A stretch of DNA of 64,000 nucleotides from Namhaeicola litoreus (GTDB lineage: Bacteria; Bacteroidota; Bacteroidia; Flavobacteriales; Flavobacteriaceae). The stretch covers positions 1,116,001-1,180,000 of the forward strand of contig NZ_JBHTMY010000003.1 in NCBI RefSeq assembly GCF_042679565.1, in the 5' to 3' direction. The position numbers were made by a program, and so were the translations under genes. Below the pieces are notes generated by a model that was not told the origin of the DNA, made no database searches, and was given only the letters and a program-made list of their open reading frames with translations. Shown piece by piece: positions 1-9,713 of the stretch (positions are counted from its first letter, which is position 1; the number at the start of each line of letters is the position of its first letter).

Positions 1-1188
1 AAGTCCAACTCCTTCCCAAGAATATTTACTGGTAACGCTTAAATTCATACCAGTTTCTAAAACCCATTCGCGTATTTTTACGGTAAGCCCTTTCGCCCTA
101 AGGTCGACAAAAAGTTTTCCGTTTCGCTCCTTGTGACCATCACCAACGGCCGTTATTATTTCTTTCCAAAAATTTTCGGCGGTATCGCCAAAACCTCCTA
201 CACCAGATTCATAATTAACACGCATTTGAATACCATCAATTTCTGGAACTTGTCTTATTAACTCTCGTAAACCATTAGAGCAGTACTTTGTATAGGCTAA
301 TGGGTCTTGTGGTAAGCCCATAATCAATTCATCACTCCTGCCATGGCTCCAAATTCCGAATACAAATTCCAGTCCGTAGTTATGGCATATTTCGCCTATC
401 CGTCTAAGTTGTGCTAAATATTCTTTAGGAGATTTTAAAAGACTATTCTTTGGTTTTATATTTTCAAATTCTGGCACCTTTAATAGATAAGGATAAACAG
501 GCATCATAAAATCTTTTTTACTACCATCATTGTATCCTGTAATAAGTGTTAACCTATTAAAACGATTTTTTGCTAATTGCCCAATATAATACTGCCAATA
601 ATCTTCGGAAAAAAACCAAGAATCATCCTTTTCGTCTTTTATAAATTTATCTAAACCGCGGATATGATTATCGGGAAACTCAACTGTATTCTCTAAAGTC
701 ATTAAAACAGAAAGTCCCTTATCCTCAATGCGTTGAGCGAGTTCACTAAGAGCATACATTAAGCCAATAGTATCTGTACCTCCCACAATAAGTGCAGCTT
801 CATCCGCTACAGATCGCCATTGATAAAATACGCCCTCAGGTTTATCTTGAGTGATTTTTGACTCTTCAGAAATCAGACTACTCACATCATTATTCTCCAA
901 TGTACCTATAATTACAAATAGGAGTTGATTCGTTTCTGATACATTTTCAACCTGTTCAATTCTACCTCCTGCAGATTTGATAGCATTGAAAAATATCCTT
1001 TTTCCGAAAGCTACAGGATGATCTTCTTCATTTAAGATTCCGGTTTTATCAATAACTGCTATGGTATAATTATCCATAATCTGCTCTCTATTTATGGATT
1101 GACCTTCAAGTTTGCTTATGATTAGGATAGAGCAAAAAAATGCCCAAAATAATGAACAAAAATATCTAATTCCTTGATGCATCAACAT
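1..1188 (-). CDS. Partial secreted glycoside-hydrolase-like protein, C-terminus outside the window
   Basis: An open frame runs from an ATG at 1188 (a second in-frame ATG is at 1182) to the left edge without a stop, giving about 395 residues of an incomplete protein. It begins with a hydrophobic signal peptide. An alpha/beta domain follows (to about residue 145), with VIIGTLENND and AALIVGGTDTIGLMYAL, which resembles the non-catalytic N-terminal domain of GH20/GH67-type enzymes. The region from about residue 150 (HIRGLDKF, NRFNRLTLITGYND, FVFGIWSHGRSD) looks like the start of a TIM barrel. It is 45 nt downstream of the GH3 gene and so probably the third member of the operon starting at 4162. 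It may be an exo-uronidase or rhamnosidase-like enzyme, but I cannot assign a family. The call as a carbohydrate-active enzyme rests on fold resemblance and context. Confidence 0.6.
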   Translation of the reverse strand, partial: MLMHQGIRYFCSLFWAFFCSILIISKLEGQSINREQIMDNYTIAVIDKTGILNEEDHPVAFGKRIFFNAIKSAGGRIEQVENVSETNQLLFVIIGTLENNDVSSLISEESKITQDKPEGVFYQWRSVADEAALIVGGTDTIGLMYALSELAQRIEDKGLSVLMTLENTVEFPDNHIRGLDKFIKDEKDDSWFFSEDYWQYYIGQLAKNRFNRLTLITGYNDGSKKDFMMPVYPYLLKVPEFENIKPKNSLLKSPKEYLAQLRRIGEICHNYGLEFVFGIWSHGRSDELIMGLPQDPLAYTKYCSNGLRELIRQVPEIDGIQMRVNYESGVGGFGDTAENFWKEIITAVGDGHKERNGKLFVDLRAKGLTVKIREWVLETGMNLSVTSKYSWEGVGL

Positions 1189-1233
1189 TAATTATATTTT
1201 ATTTCCTTGAGCTCATTGAAATGATAAACTCTA

Positions 1234-3387
1234 TTATTTTACCTTTAGTTTAACTGTTTGCAAATCCTTTTCTAATGAGGATGTTCCAACTGAAATCGTA
1301 AAAGTTCCAGGTTCGACAACTTTTTTCATTTCTTGATTAAGTATTTGAAGCTCATCGAATCCCAATTTAAATGAAACCGTCTTTGTTTGACCTGGTTCTA
1401 ATGAGATTCTCTCAAATCCTTTTAGCATTTTTAAATATCGACCTACAGAAGCAAAATCATCCCTGACATACATTTGTACCACTTCATCACCTGCCCTGTC
1501 ACCTATATTTTTAATATCAACTGAAACCGAAGTAGTTCCATTTATATCAATTACATTATGTTCTAATTTTGGTTCATCAATTTTAAACGTGGTATAGCTT
1601 AGCCCATATCCAAAGGGAAATAGAGGTGATTTATCACTAAAATGATACAATCCTTTGCCGGACCCTATAAAATCTGGACGCTCCAAATAAGTAACGGGTA
1701 TTTGACCTACAGATCTTGGAAATGAGACGGTTAATTTTCCTCCGGGATTGACATCGCCAAAAATAGCATCCGCAATGGCATCTCCGGACCGCATCCCTAA
1801 ATACCAAGTCTCAAGGACCGAAGGAATATTCTCTGCAATATAATTAATCGATAAAGGGCGTCCATTAATGAGCACAACGATTATCGGTTTCCCTGTTTTG
1901 TGTATCGCTTCGACCAAGTCGTTTTGAACACCGAATAAATCCAGCTCAGAACGATCGATACCCTCTCCACCTGTTTTTCTTGAACCACCTACCACCAAAA
2001 CAACAGCATCCGAGTTTTGGGCTGCCGCAATCGCTTCAGGGAATCCTGTTTTTGACTCACTAAGTAAATCACATCCTTTTGCGTAATTGATTTTCACCCT
2101 CCCCTCAGCCTTTTTTTGAATACCCTCCAATACCGAAGTATAATAGGGAGGTAATCCCGAATAACCACCTAATAAAGAATATGTGCCTTGGTTAGGTCTT
2201 TCCTCATTTGCATTTGGGCCAATAACTGCCAATGAACTTATATTCGAAATATCGAGCGGCAAAAGATGATCATCATTTTTTAACAATATGATTGCCTTTT
2301 TAGCCATTTCATAAGCAAAATCTTGATGTTCCTTTCTGCTGACTATTGTATCTGTTTTGGCTTCTTTTAATTCAGAACCAAACAATCCAAGTTTATATTT
2401 CGCTGTAAGAATTCGAGTTGTGGCTTTATCTAAATACTGAAGTAATTCTGGATTCTTAGTCACTGTATCCTTCAAAATATTTGAATGGTAAGTATACAAT
2501 TCTATAGGTTTCCCTAAGACTAAATCCATGTCTACCCCTGCTTTTAAACCAAGCAAAGCAGCCTCGGTTCTAGTTTCCGGTATAAAATGCATGGTTTCTA
2601 ACCTTCCTACATCATTATTATCAGATACTATAAATCCGTCAAATCCTAATTCTTCTCTAAGAACATCATTTAACAACCAATTATTCATATGGCAAGGTAC
2701 TCCATTAAAATCTTGATGTCCAGGCATAATACATCCTACTTCGGCTTCTTTCACCGCAGCTTCAAAAGGCGGTAAATATACTTCTCGAAAACGACGCTCA
2801 GACATATCACTAAAACCTCCATTAATTCCACGTCTGTTTTCTGGGTAGCCCGCAAAATGTTTGGCTGTTGTTAAAATATGGTTTTGATCCAATCGCTCTT
2901 TACCCATACCTTGCATCCCCTGAATAAAAGCGACACCCATTCTCGATACCAAATAGGGATCTTCTCCATAAGATTCCTCCACACGACCATATCTCGGATC
3001 ACCAGAAATTACATCCAAATTTGGAGAATAACAATGCGTTATGTTTAGGGCGCGGGCCTCCAAAGCTGTTTGAGATGCCATTTTTTTGATGAGTTCGGGT
3101 TCCCAAGTAGAACCGCAAGCAATTGCTTGAGGATAAACCGTTACACCGTCATACCATAAACCATGTAAACCCTCTCCAAATTTCATAAATGGTATTCCTA
3201 ACCTTTCATTTGCCGGAGCATCCTGAGTCAGCTCTGCGATCTTTTCATCAAGCGTCATTTGGCTAATAAGCGCTTCAACTTTTTTAGCAATTTCAACATC
3301 TTCCCTATTTTCCTGCTTAGCATCGTTTTTTTCCGTTGAACAAGAAAAAAGAACAAGTATCGAAAAACTTAATAAAATTAATTTCAT
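1234..3387 (-). CDS. GH3 glycosidase lipoprotein (beta-xylosidase/glucosidase type)
   Basis: A GH3 retaining exo-glycosidase. The frame extends upstream through TTG and GTG codons, but the ATG at 3387 gives a clean lipoprotein signal peptide ending in LFSC. The N-terminal barrel has PRYGRVEESYGEDPYL, TTAKHFAGYPENRRG, and the nucleophile motif FIVSDNND near residue 255. The second alpha/beta domain (about 360-590) and a C-terminal fibronectin-III-like domain (about 620-717) complete the usual three-domain layout at normal length. It probably removes xylose or glucose from oligosaccharides in the periplasm or at the surface. The gene lies 35 nt after a GH5-like remnant and seems to share that promoter at 4176-4220. 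Specificity cannot be read from sequence; GH3 in rhamno-uronan loci is often a beta-xylosidase. Confidence 0.9.
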   Translation of the reverse strand: MKLILLSFSILVLFSCSTEKNDAKQENREDVEIAKKVEALISQMTLDEKIAELTQDAPANERLGIPFMKFGEGLHGLWYDGVTVYPQAIACGSTWEPELIKKMASQTALEARALNITHCYSPNLDVISGDPRYGRVEESYGEDPYLVSRMGVAFIQGMQGMGKERLDQNHILTTAKHFAGYPENRRGINGGFSDMSERRFREVYLPPFEAAVKEAEVGCIMPGHQDFNGVPCHMNNWLLNDVLREELGFDGFIVSDNNDVGRLETMHFIPETRTEAALLGLKAGVDMDLVLGKPIELYTYHSNILKDTVTKNPELLQYLDKATTRILTAKYKLGLFGSELKEAKTDTIVSRKEHQDFAYEMAKKAIILLKNDDHLLPLDISNISSLAVIGPNANEERPNQGTYSLLGGYSGLPPYYTSVLEGIQKKAEGRVKINYAKGCDLLSESKTGFPEAIAAAQNSDAVVLVVGGSRKTGGEGIDRSELDLFGVQNDLVEAIHKTGKPIIVVLINGRPLSINYIAENIPSVLETWYLGMRSGDAIADAIFGDVNPGGKLTVSFPRSVGQIPVTYLERPDFIGSGKGLYHFSDKSPLFPFGYGLSYTTFKIDEPKLEHNVIDINGTTSVSVDIKNIGDRAGDEVVQMYVRDDFASVGRYLKMLKGFERISLEPGQTKTVSFKLGFDELQILNQEMKKVVEPGTFTISVGTSSLEKDLQTVKLKVK

Positions 3388-3422
3388 CACCAATATAGTA
3401 TTTAATAGAAGTATATTTTTAA

Positions 3423-4162
3423 TTACTCGAAATTTCTTATTCCCGGAACAATTTTGATATCCATTTCCTGGTCACCCATTGGCCATTTCAAAATCCAGAG
3501 GTTCTGGCTTTGACTATCCCATATAAAATCTGTTAAATTATACTCCTTCGGGCATTTACAGGATTCTAATCCTACCGTTTTTAATGGATTGTAATACATC
3601 ACAATATCATCGCCAATAAGGATGAAAATCCATATGGATAATGTCGATTGGCTCCAATAAAAATAGTTTAGGATCCTATACTACATCATAACCCGATACA
3701 GATATATTCATAGAATAGCGCTGCCAAATAACTTTCCGAGCATCAATATAGATTTTGTATTCTCCTTTTTTAATCAACCAAGAATCTTCCCAAATAAATT
3801 CATCAACCCCATAAACAGTCATTTTAAAAATCGTTTTGACACCTGCATTTCTTCCAAAATTGACCAAAGTATCTAATTTTAGAAGGTAATCTTTTTCTAA
3901 TTTAGCACTAGAAAAAGCACTTAATTTTCCAAGTTCTAATCTAATTAACTGATAATCTACTCCATTATACCCATTCTCGTATAATCATCTTGGTTAAAAA
4001 AAACTTCTCCTCTACCATCGTTGGTATCAACAACAAAGCTCTTGGAATTACATGTCGCCCAAATTCATCTCTAAGCCCATGTTTAATTTGAGAAAATAAA
4101 CTAAGTGAACATAGCATCGCGATACAAATAGGAATTTTAATGCGTATCTGAAAATTGATCAA
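3423..4162 (-). pseudogene. Decayed GH5-like (cellulase-superfamily) glycosidase
   Basis: Three consecutive minus-strand pieces in different frames read as one broken secreted glycosidase. The first (4162-3965) has a signal peptide and then HGLRDEFGRHVIPRALLL, followed by a frame loss. The second (about 3961-3676) continues with LIRLELGKL, AGVKTIFKMTVYGV, KVIWQRY and SVSGYDVV, and stops exactly where a GH5 enzyme would carry the catalytic NEP motif. The third (about 3662-3423) reads like a C-terminal beta domain and ends GIRNFE-stop. About 240 residues remain where 400-450 would be expected, so a central deletion has removed the catalytic region as well as frameshifting the rest. The promoter and operator at 4176-4220 are still intact. 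The GH5-like assignment is from recall of the family pattern. Confidence 0.6.
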
Positions 4163-4175
4163 AATTTAGAATTTT

Positions 4176-4220
4176 TAAATATAATCAGCTCCTTCTGAAT
4201 TAGTATCCTGTACTTTACTG
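4176..4220 (-). promoter_or_regulatory. PUL operator-promoter, GH5-remnant/GH3 operon
   Basis: On the minus strand the proximal half-site CAGGAT lies at 4205-4210 and a weaker distal half CAGTAA at 4215-4220. After 21 nt comes TATATTTA (4176-4183), close to the Bacteroidota -7 element TANNTTTG. It is 14 nt upstream of the ATG at 4162 and has the same geometry as eight other sites in the window. Confidence 0.65.
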
Positions 4221-4280
4221 TAGCTTATGATGAGCATATTCTAACAATTCTATTCGTCTTGATAAAACTTCAGCCTGCCT

Positions 4281-4313
4281 AAAAAAAAACCGAAAGGCAT
4301 ACTGCCCTTCAGT
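4281..4313 (-). terminator. Rho-independent terminator after the GH78-sulfatase operon
   Basis: On the minus strand a 10-bp stem (ACTGAAGGGC with GCCTTTCGGT, two G-T pairs) and a 5-nt loop are followed by nine T residues. It sits between the sulfatase stop at 4398 and the next operon promoter at 4220, separating the two units. Confidence 0.8.
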
Positions 4314-4397
4314 TTAAATTAACTCAAAACTCAATTTCAAATACTTACCTGTAAACATTATGATTTGGCAAAACTTCATCACCTTTTTTCAATATTA

Positions 4398-6026
4398 TTA
4401 ATCAATAATTAATTTACTTTTCCACCAATTTTGGTTAGGTAGAAATCCTTTTGATAGTAACTCTAGTCTCTCTCTTTCAAGCGAGGGAAGTAAGCTATTC
4501 TCTATTTGAAACTTCCTTTTTTCTGCTTCTACCTTATCATATTCAGTGTCTTTTTCAGGAAAACGAGCACCAACCTCTATTAGCCAAGAAATTAGGTGCT
4601 CGCTTAGTTCCTTTGCTATTTCAGGATACTCAGAAATAATATTTAATTCATCTTTTTCTGTTGAAGGTAGTTTAAACAATTCTTCCCGGCCGTCTTCCCA
4701 ATAATGAATTAATTTCCATCCCTCAGACTGTATAATAGAAGTTGGCTCACCACCCTGATTTCCATAGTGGGGATAATGCCAGAATAAAGGTCTTTCAATT
4801 TTAAAATCTTTTCCCTCTAACAAAGGTTTTAGGTTGATCCCATCCGCATGTTGTTGGGGCAGAAGAGGTAAATCAGCTAAATCTAGCAGCGTTGGATAAA
4901 AATCTGTATTAATTACAGGAAACTCAGTTTTTGAACCAGTATTATTGAGCCAGGGAACCTTTATAAAAAAAGGTTCTCGAATGCCTCCTTCCCATTGGTA
5001 TCCCTTTCCTCCTCTTAATGGCAAATTACTTGTGGCATAATGATCTCCAGAAGCAACTCCTCCATTATCTGAAGTAAAAACAACAATGGTATTGTCTGCT
5101 ACCCCATTAGCTTCAAGTGCTCCTAACACTATACCAACCGCATCATCCATGGTCTCAACTAGAGCGCCATAAACTGGATTGTCTTGTACGACTCGTATAG
5201 GTAAATCCCGTTCCATTTTGTAACCGGTTTCAGCGATTGCCATTTTTTCTGCCTTATCTCTGTACTTTTTCCATTTTATTTCTGAAGTTTGAAGGGGCGC
5301 GTGAACTGCATAAAACGATAGAAATGCAAAAAATGGGACATCCTTATTTTCCTTAATGAATTGAGCCGTTTCAAATGCCAACCGCAAAGTTAAATTTTCG
5401 CCCTTCTGTTTATTTGTTAATTTTGGATTGTCCCAGGGAGAAAAATACCCACCGGCAGGACTTCCTGCGTGAAATCCTCCTTTATTTATTTCAAATCCAT
5501 GGTCTTCTGGTAAGGAACCTTCATCTCCTAAATGCCATTTTCCAGCAAAATAGGTTTTATATCCAGAATTCTTCATCACTTCTGCCAAGGTGAGCTCATT
5601 TTTTGGTAGGTTGCAAATATACTCAGCGGGTAATAGTTTATTATGGCGGTTTCTAGTCCTCCATGCTGTTCCTACTTTTGCGCCAATCCAGTCGGTTATT
5701 CCGTGTCTGGCAGTAAACTTACCTGTCATAATACTAGCTCGAGAAGGACTACAAACGCTACTTGCCGCGTATCCATTGGTAAAAATCATAGATTGTTTTG
5801 CAAGACCATCGACATTTGGTGTTTCATAAAATGCGCTGCCTGATATTCCTAAATCATGGTTTCCTAAATCATCAACCAAAACAAAAAGAATATTGGGTTT
5901 CCTTAAAAGAGATTGCGTTCCTGAATCTACCTCATCTTTACCTTTTGAATTCGATTTGCATCCAAACAAAAGCAGAATCCCAGCAAACATTAATGTTTTA
6001 AAACTTAAAAAATACAATACATACAT
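4398..6026 (-). CDS. S1-family (formylglycine-dependent) sulfatase lipoprotein
   Basis: A type I sulfatase that would hydrolyse sulfate esters on algal oligosaccharides. The formylglycine site is CSPSR with Cys92, followed by ASIMTG. The metal-site pair VDD (residues 51-53) and the later FTSDNGGV motif are present. The N-terminus is a lipoprotein signal ending LLFGC (Cys23). Length, 542 residues, is normal for S1. An internal ATG would also leave a short signal peptide, but I use the outer ATG at 6026. It follows the GH78 gene by 102 nt in one operon closed by the terminator at 4281-4313. Cys-type sulfatases need a maturase (FGE or anSME), and none is encoded here. The substrate position (for example rhamnose 3-sulfate) is not determinable from sequence. 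Confidence 0.92.
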   Translation of the reverse strand: MYVLYFLSFKTLMFAGILLLFGCKSNSKGKDEVDSGTQSLLRKPNILFVLVDDLGNHDLGISGSAFYETPNVDGLAKQSMIFTNGYAASSVCSPSRASIMTGKFTARHGITDWIGAKVGTAWRTRNRHNKLLPAEYICNLPKNELTLAEVMKNSGYKTYFAGKWHLGDEGSLPEDHGFEINKGGFHAGSPAGGYFSPWDNPKLTNKQKGENLTLRLAFETAQFIKENKDVPFFAFLSFYAVHAPLQTSEIKWKKYRDKAEKMAIAETGYKMERDLPIRVVQDNPVYGALVETMDDAVGIVLGALEANGVADNTIVVFTSDNGGVASGDHYATSNLPLRGGKGYQWEGGIREPFFIKVPWLNNTGSKTEFPVINTDFYPTLLDLADLPLLPQQHADGINLKPLLEGKDFKIERPLFWHYPHYGNQGGEPTSIIQSEGWKLIHYWEDGREELFKLPSTEKDELNIISEYPEIAKELSEHLISWLIEVGARFPEKDTEYDKVEAEKRKFQIENSLLPSLERERLELLSKGFLPNQNWWKSKLIID

Positions 6027-6128
6027 TTTAAATATTTATATCTATTTTTTCGAATGATTAGCTGTGGCTTCAATTTTTTTTAAACAAATTAGTGAGATAT
6101 CAGACTCATATTAATTCCAATGTAAAAA

Positions 6129-9005
6129 TCATTCTACGCGATTCATGTTGTCTTTTAAAAATTGAACTTCATAATGTCCTGAGCCCAAAAAAACATGTGT
6201 CAACCATTTGACGGCCTCCATGCTTGATCCTTGAAATTCTGAAAAAGGTAGATCATTGATTTTAAGTGATTCAAGCTCTTTTTTAGTTAAAACAAGTCTT
6301 GCCTTGGTATTAAACGGAACGTCAATACGCATAGTTAGGTTGCCATTATTAATCTCCCATTCATTAACAATTTTACCATATGGCGTTGGAATAACGACTT
6401 TTGTTTCGCTAATTTTAGCCGAGTACTCGGGCTTTATAAAAAACTCTTTGTAACCGGGATGTACCGTTGAAGATTTAATACCACCAAGCGATTCATAAAA
6501 ATAAGCTGAAAAGCCGGTATGCATGGGATGATTTAATGAATTTGTTGGACCTACCATTGTTTCCCACAGAAATTGGCGTTCTGGCCATGTTGTAAAACCA
6601 CTATTCATGACATATGTTTGACTTGGAAAATCAGGTGTTGTTAGAATTTGATATGCTAAATCTGCCTTGCCATATTTGCTTAGCACAGTATAAATATATC
6701 TATTCCCATGAATTCCAGTAGAATGGTGTCCTCCTTTAACTTCAACAATATCATGTACCAAACCATTTACAACTTGATCGATTATATCGTCTGGCACGAT
6801 CCCAAATTGCAAGGCTTGGACTGTTGCTGTTTGACTTTGATACCATTTATGCGGTGTATCTGTGATTTCAACTAAAAAAGATTTATTAAAGGCCTTTTTT
6901 AAAGCTACCTTTTCTCGTCTCATTTTAGCAGCATAAGTATCATCATTATTCATCTCAGCAAACACTTCCATGACACCTAGAATATCATAAAAATAGGCAT
7001 TGGCGGAGATAATAGGATCGCATTCCATGGCACTAGGATTTAGTCTTCTATCCCAAAGCGGTGGACACCAATCTCCCATTCCATCTTGGATAATACCATT
7101 TTCATCCTTAAAAGAAAGATAGAAGTTAGTCAAATCCTTCATCTCTCCATAATAATCTTTTACAATAGTATCATCTCCATAATACAAATAATTATACCAG
7201 GGCAAATACATGGTAGCAACTCCCCAATCTATTTTTGCATAGGTGGATGTGCGCTTTCCTGGAGCAATCATTGTTGGTACTTGAAATTTAATATCTGGAT
7301 TATTATGGCCATTGACAGGTCTCATTTGTGTACGGATATCTTCCATATATTTCTTGTAGAAATCGTACATATCATAATTATAAAGTGCATATTCGCAAAA
7401 TGCATGGGCATCACCTAACCATCCGCATTTTTCACGATGTGGACAATCTTCCGGAATCCCGTGTAAATTATCAACAATAGTCCATTTACTTGTAGTGTGC
7501 ATTTTATTTAATAAGTCGTCAGAAGATGTAAAATTTCCCGTTTCTTGAATATCAGTAGCCACCAAAACCGCTTTTATCATATCTGCATCCGGTTTTCTAG
7601 ATACTCCTTTTATTTTTGCGTATCGAAATCCATGATAACTGAACTTGGGCTCCCAAGACTCAGTTTCGCTCCCTTTACAAATGTATTTATATATTTGTGC
7701 CATTCCATTTGCACTTCCACCAGTCGCTCCTTGAAAAATATCCTTTTTATTAGTTTTAAGAGCTTCAGTAGTTGTAATCTCTATAAGTTGACCTTCCTTT
7801 TCTTTCACATTTAGTCTTATCCAACCAGCGATATTTTGACCAAAATCAACAATCCAATTGCCATCAGGAGCTTGAAAAACGTTATGTGGTTCAAATTCTT
7901 TTAACTTTTTAATGGGTGGTATTTGTTGGGCGCTTATTTTTTTTATTAGAGGTGAAGCAACTTTCACTACACCCCATTTCTCATCGTTGTAACCAATGGT
8001 ATTCCAACCATTTATTTCATATCGTGCATCATAGGTGTCCCCTCCATAAATATTGTTAAAAACTATGGGACCTGTTGCTTCTTTCCATGTTTCATCAGTA
8101 TAAAAATCTGATGTTGTACCATCGGAATATTTTACTTTGACCAAACAGCGCACCGTAGGAGGTCCATAGGACAAATCTTTTTCAGATTCCGCATCATTTT
8201 TCCACGAAATATTCTGTCCGTAAAAACCATTTCCTAAAATAATTCCCATGGCGTTTTTACCAGGCTTAAACTTTTGTGTGATATTATAATTTACATAATA
8301 AGCCTGTTTTTCGTAATTAGATGGTGCAGGATCTAAGACATGGTCGCCTACTTTTTCGCCATTTAAATACAATTCGTAATACCCTAAACCACAAATGTAG
8401 ACTTGTGCGTTTTCTATTGTTTTAGTTAGGTTGAATTCCTTTCTAAAATAACTAGCTGCAAAACCATCAACCGGTATTGGCTTGTCCATATTACCTGTTT
8501 GATAATCTCTAAAACGATGCTCTGAAATTCGAGAATCCTTATTTAAGGTAATCCATTTTGCTTCCTCCCAATTGTGCTCATCCATTAATCCCATTTGAAA
8601 GCTTTGCAATTCTGACCATTTGGATTCATAGTTAGATTCATCCCAAATTTTAACTTTCCAGTAGTAAGTTTTCAAAGCCTTTAAATTTTTTCCTTGGTAT
8701 TTCACATAGGCAGATTTATCACTTTCAACTTTATTAGAATTCCAAATATCTGCATCATCCTCATTAAGCTTTTCTTTGGAAGATGCTACCAAAATATGAT
8801 ATGCCGATTGCGATTTATTAAATCCTTCTGTATTTATAATCCATGAAAAAAGTGGTTGATCATTTTCTATCGCTGATGGATTAACCTTTGAATTGACAAG
8901 TAATTTATCAAAAATTAAAATTGATGAAGAAGCTTCATTTTGGCGACAAGAAAATTGAAATACTAGGAGAAAAAATAGCGAAAAAAAGCAGTTGTATTTT
9001 GACAT
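6129..9005 (-). CDS. GH78 alpha-L-rhamnosidase
   Basis: A 958-residue inverting alpha-L-rhamnosidase of the multi-domain GH78 type. The signal peptide (lipoprotein-like, QFSC) precedes an N-terminal fibronectin-like region (VNPSAIENDQPLFSW, TYYWKVKIWDE), then the Bac_rhamnosid_N jelly roll (GLGYYELYLNGEKVGD), the second beta domain, the (alpha/alpha)6 barrel and a C-terminal beta domain. The catalytic-acid motif EDCPHREKCGWLGDA is near residues 518-533, and the candidate base is in FTTWPE. It would release rhamnose from the non-reducing end after desulfation or lyase action. It is the first gene of an operon with the sulfatase downstream and has the shared operator-promoter at 9039-9083. One of two GH78 domains in the locus; the other is fused to a sulfatase. 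Confidence 0.92.
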   Translation of the reverse strand: MSKYNCFFSLFFLLVFQFSCRQNEASSSILIFDKLLVNSKVNPSAIENDQPLFSWIINTEGFNKSQSAYHILVASSKEKLNEDDADIWNSNKVESDKSAYVKYQGKNLKALKTYYWKVKIWDESNYESKWSELQSFQMGLMDEHNWEEAKWITLNKDSRISEHRFRDYQTGNMDKPIPVDGFAASYFRKEFNLTKTIENAQVYICGLGYYELYLNGEKVGDHVLDPAPSNYEKQAYYVNYNITQKFKPGKNAMGIILGNGFYGQNISWKNDAESEKDLSYGPPTVRCLVKVKYSDGTTSDFYTDETWKEATGPIVFNNIYGGDTYDARYEINGWNTIGYNDEKWGVVKVASPLIKKISAQQIPPIKKLKEFEPHNVFQAPDGNWIVDFGQNIAGWIRLNVKEKEGQLIEITTTEALKTNKKDIFQGATGGSANGMAQIYKYICKGSETESWEPKFSYHGFRYAKIKGVSRKPDADMIKAVLVATDIQETGNFTSSDDLLNKMHTTSKWTIVDNLHGIPEDCPHREKCGWLGDAHAFCEYALYNYDMYDFYKKYMEDIRTQMRPVNGHNNPDIKFQVPTMIAPGKRTSTYAKIDWGVATMYLPWYNYLYYGDDTIVKDYYGEMKDLTNFYLSFKDENGIIQDGMGDWCPPLWDRRLNPSAMECDPIISANAYFYDILGVMEVFAEMNNDDTYAAKMRREKVALKKAFNKSFLVEITDTPHKWYQSQTATVQALQFGIVPDDIIDQVVNGLVHDIVEVKGGHHSTGIHGNRYIYTVLSKYGKADLAYQILTTPDFPSQTYVMNSGFTTWPERQFLWETMVGPTNSLNHPMHTGFSAYFYESLGGIKSSTVHPGYKEFFIKPEYSAKISETKVVIPTPYGKIVNEWEINNGNLTMRIDVPFNTKARLVLTKKELESLKINDLPFSEFQGSSMEAVKWLTHVFLGSGHYEVQFLKDNMNRVE

Positions 9006-9038
9006 TCTTTTTGACTATAATAAGATTTAATAAATAAC

Positions 9039-9083
9039 CAAAGATAGTTTTAGTCGTTTCTAATTCTATCCTGTTGCATCATG
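9039..9083 (-). promoter_or_regulatory. PUL operator-promoter, GH78-sulfatase operon
   Basis: Minus strand: CAGGAT (9068-9073) with distal half CATGAT (9078-9083), 21 nt, then TATCTTTG (9039-9046), an exact match to TANNTTTG. It lies 34-78 nt upstream of the GH78 ATG. Confidence 0.75.
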
Positions 9084-9713
9084 TACTCATATTATATGGC
9101 AATACAAAATACAGACTAGATTAATTCTAAAATAAACATTACTTCATACAATTTTAAATCCTAATTCCGCAACTGATACTATGTTTTTTAAAGAATAGTA
9201 ATGATCAACACCAAATCTGTTTGATCCCTTTCAAAAAAGAATGCAATCGGTAATGTCTCATCTTTAGTAAATATGTTCAAGGTTTTATTACCCCTAATAC
9301 TTATAGTTACTGTGACATTCACTTTTTTTACCAACTTTCTTTCTGATTTTTAAATCAAATTTTTATTGTCATTAAATAGTCGTTCGGCCTAATTTCTTGT
9401 TGAAATTTCAGGAAAACATCAACGTGAAGTAATATAACTAATTCATCGGCTTCTAAAAGTAACTTCAAGTAGGTGTAAGCCAACCACTTTAAACTAAAAA
9501 AAAATTACGAGTAGATACAAAAACCAAATCCCAAAAAGATCGGTTTATCTGATTTTTTTTACAGCTTTATGGCCCAATCCAAATATTTAAATCATTTATA
9601 GAAACAACCCAAATGAATAACCTATTTATTCCCAAAATTTTCTTATCACTTATCTGACAAAATAAACGAAACCAAAACTGTTAATACTCTTTATTTTTTT
9701 ATCTCTATCGCTT
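9084..9713. other. Intergenic stretch with short decayed coding pieces
   Basis: About 630 nt between the GH78 promoter and the end of the upstream sulfatase. On the minus strand two short stretches look protein-like but are in different frames: about 30 codons ending ...PNDYLMTIKI-stop near 9350, and about 44 codons with ISIRGNKTLNIF ending near 9195. They could be the tail of a decayed secreted protein, but I cannot name a family. No terminator or other signal was recognised. Confidence 0.3.
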
